The translations under genes and the position numbers were made by a program. A stretch of DNA of 64,000 nucleotides from Rathayibacter oskolensis (GTDB lineage: Bacteria; Actinomycetota; Actinomycetes; Actinomycetales; Microbacteriaceae), in contig NZ_FXBM01000001.1 of the NCBI RefSeq assembly GCF_900177245.1, positions 1,302,001-1,366,000 on the forward strand. Reading direction: 5' to 3'. Below the pieces are notes generated by a model, which saw nothing but the letters and a program-made list of their open reading frames with translations, was not told the DNA's origin and did not search any database. Numbering within the stretch: position 1 is the first letter of the stretch; every line of letters starts with the position of its first letter. Shown piece after piece: positions 34,277-42,090 of the stretch.

Positions 34277-36073
34277 GTGCGGTTCGTCTTCGCCATCATC
34301 GCCACCGTCATCGCCGCAGCGATGATCGTGCTCGGCATCGGTCAACGGACGGTCTGGGCTCCCCCCGAGTCCCTCACCGCCGAGACCGCTCTCGAGTCGG
34401 GGGCGCCGTACGCGGTCATCGACGGGAGCACCCTCGACGCCAATCCCGGACGGCAGACCATCACCGTCGAGGGCGACGGCGACCTGGTCCTCGCCTACGC
34501 CCGCACCACCGACGTGATGGGCTGGGTCGGCGGATCCGAGTACGACGAGATCGGCTACCGGAGCGAGCCCGAGCCCGCCGCGCTGACGGCCTCGCAGGAC
34601 ACCGGCACCGCCCTGGACCTGTCCGCCGACGTCGCGACCGCCGACGCCGCGGTCACCGACCCGCGCGGCTCCGACCTCTGGCTCGAGCAGTTCGAGGGGG
34701 CGGGCAGCATCACCGTCGCCCTCGACGTGCCCGACGACGTCTCGATCCTCATCGCGAGCGACGGGACCGCTCCGGCGGCCAGCGACGTCCGGGTCAGCTG
34801 GCCGGTCGACACCGCGACTCCGCTGGCCGGCCCGCTCCTGCTCGGGGGCGCCGTCTTCCTCCTGATCGGGATCGCGCTCTACATCTGGGCGTTCCTGCAC
34901 CTTCGCCGGCAGCACGGCCCGAGGCGGAAGGGTCCGCAGGGCAAGATCCCGCGCGGGGCCCGCCGGCCGCGAGCGCGCGCCGGCATCCAGGCCTCCGTCG
35001 CCGCCCCGCGCCCCGCCCGCCGCCGCGGCCTCCTGGTGCTCCCGGCGGTCGTCGGTGCGAGCCTGCTCCTCTCGGGCTGCAGCTCCGACTACTGGCCCGA
35101 TCTGGCCGCCGGAGCGACCGTCACGCCGACCGCCTCCGAGACCTCGACCGCCGAGCCCGCCGCCGAGGTCGCGACTCCGGTGGTCACGACCCAGCAGGCG
35201 GAGGCGATCATCGCCTCGATCGCCGACGTCGCCTCGGCCGCCGACGCCGCCCACGACGCGACCGCCCTCGCCGAGCGGTTCCAGGGCGAGGCCCTGACCG
35301 AGCGCACCACCAACTACGAGGTCGTGGTCAAGGGCGGCACCATCGACCCGCCGCAGACCATCCCGGCCTCGCCCGTGAGCCTCGTCCTCCCGCAGGACAC
35401 CGAGTCCTGGCCGCGCCTGGTCACCGCTGTCGTGCAGAACTCGGCCGACTCGACGCAGGCGCCGATCGCCCTGGTCATGAGCCAGGCCAGCCCGCGGGTC
35501 GACTACAAGGTCGACTACGCGATCTCGCTCGAGGCCAACGCGCGGATCCCGGACGTCGCCCCGGTCACCGTCGGCACCTCGATCGTCGCACCCGACTCGA
35601 AGCTGATGAAGCTCGCTCCGGAGGAGGTCGGCTCGGCCTACGCCGACATCCTCGCGAACGGCGACGCGAGCCAGTACGCCGAGACGTTCTCGGCCGACGG
35701 CGACACGCTCCGAGGGCAGGTCGGCATCGACAAGAAGAACGCCGACCGCGAGGCCCTGCCCGACACCGCGTCGATCGAGTTCTCGAACAAGGCGGGCACG
35801 TCGTCCACCATCGCCCTCGCCACGAACGACTCCGGCGCCCTCGTCGCCGCGAGCATCGCCGAGGTGTCGACGGTGCGCCCGACCGCCGAGGGATCGACCG
35901 TGTCGACCTCCGGCGCCTCGCAGACCCTGCTCGGGACCGACAAGTCCACGACGGGCATCGAGACCACCTACGGTTATCAGTTGTTGTTCTATGTTCCGCC
36001 CGTCGGATCGGAGGAGAAGATCGTCATGCTCGGATGGAGCCAGGGACTCGTCTCGGTGGTGCAGCTGCCGTGA
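34277..36073 (+). CDS. Membrane protein joined to an internal lipoprotein-like half
   Basis: 598 residues from the GTG at 34277 after an AGGAGG site; the frame upstream to 34175 lacks this site. Membrane segments lie at about 1-20 and 185-207, with an extracellular region between. A basic stretch follows (215-250), then a full lipoprotein-type signal at 250-268 ending LLLSGC at Cys268. The remaining 330 residues are extracellular-looking with Thr/Ser/Ala-rich sequence. I recognise no enzyme motif, although such proteins are sometimes labelled glycosyl transferase. The stop overlaps the next start (GTGA). Confidence 0.78.
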   Translation: MRFVFAIIATVIAAAMIVLGIGQRTVWAPPESLTAETALESGAPYAVIDGSTLDANPGRQTITVEGDGDLVLAYARTTDVMGWVGGSEYDEIGYRSEPEPAALTASQDTGTALDLSADVATADAAVTDPRGSDLWLEQFEGAGSITVALDVPDDVSILIASDGTAPAASDVRVSWPVDTATPLAGPLLLGGAVFLLIGIALYIWAFLHLRRQHGPRRKGPQGKIPRGARRPRARAGIQASVAAPRPARRRGLLVLPAVVGASLLLSGCSSDYWPDLAAGATVTPTASETSTAEPAAEVATPVVTTQQAEAIIASIADVASAADAAHDATALAERFQGEALTERTTNYEVVVKGGTIDPPQTIPASPVSLVLPQDTESWPRLVTAVVQNSADSTQAPIALVMSQASPRVDYKVDYAISLEANARIPDVAPVTVGTSIVAPDSKLMKLAPEEVGSAYADILANGDASQYAETFSADGDTLRGQVGIDKKNADREALPDTASIEFSNKAGTSSTIALATNDSGALVAASIAEVSTVRPTAEGSTVSTSGASQTLLGTDKSTTGIETTYGYQLLFYVPPVGSEEKIVMLGWSQGLVSVVQLP

Positions 36074-37020
36074 GCACCGTCCCGCCCCTGCCCGGAAACC
36101 TCCGCGGCGCAATCGACCTGTCCTCCCTCGTGAACCGGCGGGCGGCACCCGCTCCGTCGGCCCCCGCGGGCGCCGACGCCTCCGGCGGAGCGCCCGCCGC
36201 GAACCCGCTGCTGCTGACCGCAGGTGACGCGGAGTTCGACCAGATCGTCCAGCTCTCCTCGCGCGTTCCCGTGATCGTCGATCTCCGCGGGTCGTGGGCC
36301 GAGCAGAGCACGAGCATGACCGCGCTCCTCGAGCGGGTGATCGTCTCGTACGCGGGCGCGTTCGTCCTCGTCGGGGTCGACGTCGAGTCGAGCCCGCAGC
36401 TCGCCCAGGCCTTCCAGGTGCAGTCCGTCCCCACGATCGCCGCCATCATCGGCGGCCGACCCGTCCCGCTGTTCAGCGGGCTCATCGCCGAGGACCAGCT
36501 GCGCGATCTGCTCGAGCAGGTGCTCCAGCTCGCGGCCACCAACGGCGTGACCGGTTCGATCCCGGTGGACGCGGAGGCGCCGGAGGGCGAGCCGGCACCC
36601 GCACCGCTGCCGCCGCACCACCAGGAGGCGTACGACGCGATCGATCGCGGCGACTACTCCGCCGCGATCTCGGAGTACGAGACCGCGATCGCGCAGAATC
36701 CGCGCGACGATCTGGCCGTCGCCGGTCTCGCGCAGGTGAAGCTCCTGCAGCGACTCCAGGGGAAGACGCTCGACGAGGTGCGCTCGACGGCCGCGGCCGA
36801 GCCCTCGAACCTCGAGGCGCAGCTGTCGGTCGCCGACCTCGACGTGTCCGGCGGTCACGTCGAGGACGCGTTCGACCGCCTCCTGTCGATCTTCCCGCGG
36901 CTCGACGCCGACGGGAAGGCGACCGTGCGAGCGCGGCTCCTCGAGCTGTTCGAGATCGTCGGGACCACCGACCCCCGCGTGAACAAGGCCAGGGCACGCC
37001 TCACGGGGCTGCTCTACTGA
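36070..37020 (+). CDS. Thioredoxin-fold/TPR protein lacking redox cysteines
   Basis: 316 residues from the GTG at 36070, coupled to the membrane protein upstream. An N-terminal Ala/Pro-rich segment precedes a thioredoxin-like domain (about 60-165), with VPVIVDLRGSWAEQ replacing the usual WCxxC: there are no active-site cysteines. The FQVQSVPTIAAIIGGRPV cis-proline segment is intact. A TPR-like helical domain follows. This resembles CnoX/YbbN-type co-chaperones, which can act as holdases without redox chemistry. The match to that family is good; the client is unknown. Confidence 0.85.
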   Translation: MSTVPPLPGNLRGAIDLSSLVNRRAAPAPSAPAGADASGGAPAANPLLLTAGDAEFDQIVQLSSRVPVIVDLRGSWAEQSTSMTALLERVIVSYAGAFVLVGVDVESSPQLAQAFQVQSVPTIAAIIGGRPVPLFSGLIAEDQLRDLLEQVLQLAATNGVTGSIPVDAEAPEGEPAPAPLPPHHQEAYDAIDRGDYSAAISEYETAIAQNPRDDLAVAGLAQVKLLQRLQGKTLDEVRSTAAAEPSNLEAQLSVADLDVSGGHVEDAFDRLLSIFPRLDADGKATVRARLLELFEIVGTTDPRVNKARARLTGLLY

Positions 37021-37027
37021 GTTGTTC

Positions 37028-37057
37028 GGCAGGGTGAGCGCGAGCGCTCACCCTGCC
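37028..37057 (+). terminator. Perfect hairpin after TPR gene
   Basis: A 30-base self-complementary run forms a 13-base-pair stem with a 4-base loop, starting 8 bases after the stop codon. Confidence 0.8.
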
Positions 37058-37109
37058 GCGGTCGGCTTCACGACGGGTCGCGTACCGAGGAGCGGGTCGC
37101 GTCCGGCTC

Positions 37110-37137
37110 GTGAGAGACGCTGGAACGCGTTTCTCAC
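37110..37137. terminator. Second hairpin, function unclear
   Basis: 11-base arms (37110-37120 and 37127-37137) with one mismatch and a TGGAAC loop. Weaker than its neighbours; may be a back-up terminator. Confidence 0.4.
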
Positions 37138-37272
37138 CGTCGCCTCCTACCCCAGGTGCGACTGACCGGACGGTGACGGACGACCTGTCTGCCTCGCGCG
37201 CTGAGAAGCGGCGGAGACGTCGCATCCACTCGTCGACAGTCTCGTGTATCGGGTGGAGGAACCCGAACTGGT

Positions 37273-37319
37273 GAGGGAGCCCCGGACCGACGGGCGGACT
37301 CGACGGTCCGGGTTCCCTC
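37273..37319 (-). terminator. Hairpin after glgB
   Basis: GAGGGA...CCGGACCG pairs with CGGTCCGG...TCCCTC, a stem of about 16 pairs with one bulge and one wobble around a 14-base loop, just past the glgB stop on the minus strand. Confidence 0.65.
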
Positions 37320-37324
37320 GGGCG

Positions 37325-39757
37325 TCAGTCGGTGGGGCGCAGGTACAGCACGCCGAGCGGAGGCAGCACCAGCTCGGCGGAGGCCGGACGGCCCGCCCAC
37401 GGCTCGTTGCGCGCCTCGACGGCTCCGAAGTTGCCGACACCGCTGCCGCCGTAGGTCTCGGCGTCGGTGTTGACGAGCTCCTCCCACCGACCGGCCGTCG
37501 GAAGACTCACGCGATAGCCGTGCACGGGCGAGCCGGAGAAGTTCGCGATCACGGCGACCGGGCGTCCCTCGCGGTCCTTCCGGAGGAACGAGATCACGTT
37601 CGGTGCCGCGGCACCGCCGTCGATCCACTCGAAGCCTGCCTGGTCGCTGTCGAGCTCCCAGAGCGCCGGCGACTCGCGGTAGACCCGGTTCAGCTCGCCG
37701 ACGAGGCTCCAGAGCCCGCGGTGGCTCGGCTGGTCGAGGATCCACCAGTCGAGGCCGCGCTCCTCGCTCCACTCGGAGTACTGCCCGAACTCCTGCCCCA
37801 TGAACAGCAGCTGCTTGCCGGGGTGCGCCCACATGAAGGCGAGGTAGGCGCGCACGTTCGCCAGCTGCTGCCAGTGGTCGCCCGGCATCTTGTTGATGAG
37901 CGAGCCCTTGCCGTGCACGACCTCGTCGTGGCTGATCGGAAGGACGAAGTTCTCGCTGAAGGCGTAGACGAACGAGAACGTGATCTCGCCCAGGTGGTAC
38001 TGCCGCCAGAGCGGGTCGTTCGCCATGTAGTCGAGCGAGTCGTGCATCCAGCCCATGTTCCACTTGAGCCCGAAGCCGAGCCCGCCCGACGCGGTGGGCT
38101 GGGTGACGCCCGGCCAGCTCGTCGACTCCTCGGCGATCATCATGATGCCGGGGTAGAGCTTGTAGGCGGTGGCGTTCACCTCCTGCAGGAAGCTGATCGC
38201 CTCGAGGTGCTCGCGCCCGCCGTGCTCGTTCGGCAGCCACTCGCCCTCCTTGCGCGAGTAGTCGAGGTAGAGCATCGACGCGACGGCGTCGACCCGCAGA
38301 CCGTCGACGTGGAACTCCTCGAGCCAGAACAGCGCGTTCGCGACCAGGAAGTTGCGCACCTGCGTGTGACCGAAGTCGAAGACGTAGGTGCCCCAGTCCA
38401 TCTGCTCGCCGCGGCGCCAGTCGGGGTGCTCGTAGAGGGGCTCGCCGTCGAAGCGGGCGAGGGCGAAGTCGTCCTTGGGGAAGTGACCGGGGACCCAGTC
38501 GACCAGCACGCCGATGCCGGCCTGGTGCAGGCGGTCGATGAGGTACTTGAGATCGTCGGCTGTGCCGAAGCGGCTGGAGGCGGCGAAGTAGCCGGTCACC
38601 TGGTAGCCCCACGAGCCTCCGAAGGGGTGCTCGGCGAGGGGCATGAACTCGACGTGCGTGAAGCCGAGGGCGGTGATGTACTCGATCAGCGGGTCGGCGA
38701 TGTCGCGGTAGCCGAGTCCCGGCTTCCACGAGCCGAGGTGGATCTCGTAGACGCTCAGCGGCTGGGTGTGCGGGTCGACGGAGGCGCGCCGGTCCATCCA
38801 CGTTGAGTCGTTCCAGTGGTGGTGCGAGACCGGGATGCGCGACGCCGTGGCGGGCGGGACCTCGGTGGACCGGGCCATCGGGTCGGCCTTGCGGACCCAC
38901 CGCCCGTCGCGGGACAGCAGGTCGAACTTGTAGGAGGCGCCGGGCTCGAGGCCGGGCACGAAGATCTCCCACACGCCGGTGACGCCGAGGTTGCGGAGGG
39001 AGTGGCCCTCGCCGCTCCACTCGTTGAAGTCGCCCACGACGCGGACGGCCTGCGCGTGCGGTGCCCACACCGAGAACGAGGTGCCCCAGACTCCCTCGTG
39101 CTCGCGGTGCCGAGCACCGAGCGCCTCCCAGAGCCGCTCGTGCCTGCCCTCGCCGATGAGGTAGAGGTCGAAGTCGCCGACGGTCTTCGAGAACCGGTAG
39201 GGGTCCTCCGCCGTCCACGAGCCGCCGTCGCCGTAGCTCGCCTCGATCATGTAGGCCTGCGGGCCGAGGATGTGGAAGCCCTGCCAGATGCCGTCGCGCA
39301 GGTGCGCGAGCTCGACGCGGGCTCCCGTCGACAGCACGGCGACGACCCGCTCGGCGAGCGGGCGGCGGGTGCGCACCACCGTGATCTCGTCGGCGACACC
39401 CGAGGTGGAGACCACGTGCTGTCCGAGGACGTCGTGGGGGAGCGCGTTGCTGCCGGTGGCGATCTGCTGCAGGATCCACTCCGGGATCTCGGGCAGATCG
39501 ATCGCGGCCGAGCCCTCGACCGGCGGGGTCGCCGCCGTGGTGGCCGCCTCCTCGGCGGGAGCCTCGGCCTCCTCGGCGGGAGCCTCGGCCTCCTCGGCGG
39601 GAGCCTCGGCCACGTCGGACGCCGCGTGGCGGGGCGCCGTGCCGGTGGTCGTCGCCGCGCTCGTGCCGGTCGTGACGACCGTCTCGACGCGCGGACTCAG
39701 GCCGGCGGACTCGGCGGCGCCGGTCGTCGCGTCGTTCTCGGGAACAGTTCCGCTCAT
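37325..39757 (-). CDS. glgB: 1,4-alpha-glucan branching enzyme GlgB
   Basis: 810 residues, about 80 more than usual because of an Ala/Glu/Thr-rich N-terminal extension containing three copies of EAPAEEA. The rest has two carbohydrate-binding N domains, the GH13 barrel and a C-terminal beta domain. Catalytic residues are nucleophile D490 (GLRVDAV), acid/base E543 (MIAEESTSW) and the later Asp in PISHDEVVHGK. It adds alpha-1,6 branches to linear glucans. The ATG at 39757 overlaps the glgE stop, so branching and polymerising enzymes are co-translated. Confidence 0.96.
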   Translation of the reverse strand: MSGTVPENDATTGAAESAGLSPRVETVVTTGTSAATTTGTAPRHAASDVAEAPAEEAEAPAEEAEAPAEEAATTAATPPVEGSAAIDLPEIPEWILQQIATGSNALPHDVLGQHVVSTSGVADEITVVRTRRPLAERVVAVLSTGARVELAHLRDGIWQGFHILGPQAYMIEASYGDGGSWTAEDPYRFSKTVGDFDLYLIGEGRHERLWEALGARHREHEGVWGTSFSVWAPHAQAVRVVGDFNEWSGEGHSLRNLGVTGVWEIFVPGLEPGASYKFDLLSRDGRWVRKADPMARSTEVPPATASRIPVSHHHWNDSTWMDRRASVDPHTQPLSVYEIHLGSWKPGLGYRDIADPLIEYITALGFTHVEFMPLAEHPFGGSWGYQVTGYFAASSRFGTADDLKYLIDRLHQAGIGVLVDWVPGHFPKDDFALARFDGEPLYEHPDWRRGEQMDWGTYVFDFGHTQVRNFLVANALFWLEEFHVDGLRVDAVASMLYLDYSRKEGEWLPNEHGGREHLEAISFLQEVNATAYKLYPGIMMIAEESTSWPGVTQPTASGGLGFGLKWNMGWMHDSLDYMANDPLWRQYHLGEITFSFVYAFSENFVLPISHDEVVHGKGSLINKMPGDHWQQLANVRAYLAFMWAHPGKQLLFMGQEFGQYSEWSEERGLDWWILDQPSHRGLWSLVGELNRVYRESPALWELDSDQAGFEWIDGGAAAPNVISFLRKDREGRPVAVIANFSGSPVHGYRVSLPTAGRWEELVNTDAETYGGSGVGNFGAVEARNEPWAGRPASAELVLPPLGVLYLRPTD
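39546..39608 (-). repeat. Three 21-base tandem repeats in glgB
   Basis: Exact three-fold repeat with units at 39546-39566, 39567-39587 and 39588-39608, encoding EAPAEEA three times in the GlgB N-terminal extension. Repeat number could vary between strains. Confidence 0.9.
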
Positions 39758-41907
39758 CGCTCGTCCGCCTTCACGCTCAGGATGTGCACCGGCTCGACGA
39801 AGGAGTCGAGACGAACGTAGTTGTCGCTCGCCCAGGTCCAGACCGCGCCCGTGACGAGGTCCTCGACCTCGAAGCTCGCGCCCCAGTCGAGCCCGATCGC
39901 GGGCAGATCGAGGTGCACGGTCGTCTCGCGCGCGGAGTGCGGGTCGGTGTTGACGACGACGATGATCGTGTCGGCCGAGCCCGTCCCGGTGAAGGGCGCC
40001 TGGAGGTGCTTCGAGTAGACGAGGATCGCCTCGTCGTCGCTGCCGTGGACCAGCAGGTTGCGGAGCTGGCGGAGGGCGGGGTGGGCCCGCCGGATCTCGT
40101 TGAGACGGGTGATGTAGGGCGCGAGCGAGCGGCCGGAGGCCTCCGCCTCTGCCCAGTCGCGCGTCTTGTACTCGTACTTCTCGTTGTCGATGTTCTCCTC
40201 GGCGCCCGGGCGCGCGACGTTCTCGACCAGCTCGTATCCGGCGTAGACGCCCCAGAGCGGCGACGCGGTCGCCGCGAGCGCCGCCCGCACCTTGTAGGCC
40301 GACGGGCCGCCGTACTGGAGGTACTCGGTGAGGATGTCCGGAGTGTTCACGAAGAGGTTCGGCCGCATGTAGTCGGCCGTGTCCTGCGAGACGCTGGTGA
40401 AGAACTCGGCCAGCTCCTCCTTGGTGTTGCGCCAGGTGAAGTACGAGTACGACTGCTGGAAGCCCACCTTGCCGAGAGCGCGCATGATCGCCGGGCGGGT
40501 GAACGCCTCGGCCAGGAACACCACCTCGGGGTGCTTCGCGTTGACCTCGTGGATGACCCACTCCCAGAAGTCGAGCGGCTTCGTGTGCGGGTTGTCGACG
40601 CGGAAGATCGTCACGCCGAGCGAGATCCAGTACTCGAGGATCCGCAGCGACTCCTGGCGGATGCCCACCGGGTCGTTGTCGAAGTTGATCGGGTAGATGT
40701 CCTGGTACTTCTTCGGCGGGTTCTCGGCGTAGGCGATCGTGCCGTCGGGGAGAGTCGTGAACCACTCCGGGTGGCTGGTCACCCACGGGTGGTCGGGGGA
40801 GGCCTGGAGGGCGAAGTCGAGCGCCAGCTCGAGCCCGGCGTCCGTGACGGCGGTGTGGAAGGCGCGGAAGTCGTCGACCGTGCCGAGGTCGGGGTGGATC
40901 GCGTCGTGGCCGCCCTCGGCGGATCCGATCGCCCAGGGCGAGCCCGGGTCGGTCTCGGCTGCGTTCAGCGTGTTGTTCGGGCCCTTGCGGTAGGCGCGGC
41001 CGATGGGGTGGATCGGGGGGAGGTAGAGGACGTCGAAGCCCATCGCCGCGACCGCGGGGATGCGCGCCGTGGCGGTGCGGAACGAGCCGCTGGTCACGGA
41101 GCCGTCCTCGTGGCGGACGGCTCCCTCCGAGCGGGGGAAGAACTCGTACCAGGCGCCCACGCCCGCGCGGGTGCGCTCGACGTGCACGATGCGCGGCTCC
41201 GAGAGGCTGGCGAGGCTCATCACCGGGCGGGCGGTGAACGCTCCGTGCACGGCGGCGTCGGTCGCCGCGCTCAGGCGCTCGGCGGGGTCGAGCGAGCCGT
41301 CTCCGACGCGCGTCGCCGTCTCGGCGAGCAGCGTGCGCTCCTCCGCCGTGCGCGACTCGTCGTCGGCGGCGGTGCGGAGCAGCCCCTGGCCGATCGCGAA
41401 GGTCACCTCGAGGTCGAGCCCGGCCGGGATCTTGACCTCGGCGGTGTGCAGCCAGGTCTCCCAGTCGTCGGCGAACGCGCGGATGCGGTAGCTCCAGGCG
41501 CCCTCGGCATCGAGGAGGACCAGGCGGCCGTAGCGGTCGGTCCCCGTCGCGAGCAGCGACATCCGGTGCGACGACTCGGCGCCGGAGGGGGAGGTGAGGA
41601 CGAGATCGACCCCGATGAGGTCGTGTCCCTCGCGGAACGCGGTCGCCGCGAACGGCACGACCTCGCCGACGAAGGCCTTCGCCGGCCAGCGGTCGTCCTC
41701 GAGCCGGGGCTGGGGGTCGATGATCGGGATGCGCTCGGCGCGGGCGCGGTAGCCGCTGCCCGCCGCGGGGGTCGCCGCGGAATCGGGAAGGGAGGCCGGG
41801 AGAGCCGGTTCCGGAGGCGTCGACACCTCCTCCGGCGCGGGTCGCCCGCGCTCCGTCCCTCGTGCGTCGTTGCCGTGCGGAGCCTTGCCGAAAGGTGTCT
41901 GAGCCAC
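39754..41907 (-). CDS. glgE: Alpha-1,4-glucan:maltose-1-phosphate maltosyltransferase GlgE
   Basis: 717 residues from the GTG at 41907. A TACTGT box six bases upstream supports this start over the longer open frame. GlgE extends alpha-1,4 glucans with maltosyl units from maltose 1-phosphate. It is a GH13 family member with an N-terminal domain, the barrel and a C-terminal domain. Nucleophile D438 lies in FRVDNPHTKP and acid/base E467 in VFLAEAFTRP, both family-specific contexts. It is coupled to glgB and divergent from glgP. The trehalose-linked suppliers treS and pep2 are not in the window. Confidence 0.94.
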   Translation of the reverse strand: MAQTPFGKAPHGNDARGTERGRPAPEEVSTPPEPALPASLPDSAATPAAGSGYRARAERIPIIDPQPRLEDDRWPAKAFVGEVVPFAATAFREGHDLIGVDLVLTSPSGAESSHRMSLLATGTDRYGRLVLLDAEGAWSYRIRAFADDWETWLHTAEVKIPAGLDLEVTFAIGQGLLRTAADDESRTAEERTLLAETATRVGDGSLDPAERLSAATDAAVHGAFTARPVMSLASLSEPRIVHVERTRAGVGAWYEFFPRSEGAVRHEDGSVTSGSFRTATARIPAVAAMGFDVLYLPPIHPIGRAYRKGPNNTLNAAETDPGSPWAIGSAEGGHDAIHPDLGTVDDFRAFHTAVTDAGLELALDFALQASPDHPWVTSHPEWFTTLPDGTIAYAENPPKKYQDIYPINFDNDPVGIRQESLRILEYWISLGVTIFRVDNPHTKPLDFWEWVIHEVNAKHPEVVFLAEAFTRPAIMRALGKVGFQQSYSYFTWRNTKEELAEFFTSVSQDTADYMRPNLFVNTPDILTEYLQYGGPSAYKVRAALAATASPLWGVYAGYELVENVARPGAEENIDNEKYEYKTRDWAEAEASGRSLAPYITRLNEIRRAHPALRQLRNLLVHGSDDEAILVYSKHLQAPFTGTGSADTIIVVVNTDPHSARETTVHLDLPAIGLDWGASFEVEDLVTGAVWTWASDNYVRLDSFVEPVHILSVKADER

Positions 41908-41919
41908 GTCTCGACAGTA
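41908..41919 (-). promoter_or_regulatory. Leaderless-type -10 box for glgE
   Basis: On the minus strand TACTGT is followed by six bases and the GTG at 41907. It selects this start among many in-frame candidates. Confidence 0.5.
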
Positions 41920-42014
41920 GCGACCGCCGGTGCCTTTGGCACGCCGGTTGCGCCCGCGAGCGGGCCTGTGCAAACGACCGGCGACGAGCGCTCTCGCCCG
42001 TCGACGCCGTCCGC

Positions 42015-42020
42015 TAGGGT
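42015..42020 (+). promoter_or_regulatory. -10 box for glgP
   Basis: TAGGGT about 70 bases upstream of the glgP GTG, which has its own GAGGAG ribosome site. Unlike glgE, glgP would carry a leader. Confidence 0.4.
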
Positions 42021-42090
42021 GTGCTCGCGCGACCGCCCCGGCGCTTCCGCGCCTGTGTCCGCCGGGGTCCGCAGAGAGTCGAGGAGTGCC

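Larger units (their letters stand above)
37021..37324. other. Convergent intergenic region with three hairpins
   Basis: 304 bases between the TPR gene (plus) and glgB (minus). It holds three stem-loops, listed separately, and two copies of GGGTCGCGT about 20 bases apart. I see no gene. Confidence 0.6.

Noticed and set aside
39784-42090. Upstream extension of the glgP frame
   Set aside because: Runs antisense to glgE; the GAGGAG site, GTG start and family length place glgP at 42091.
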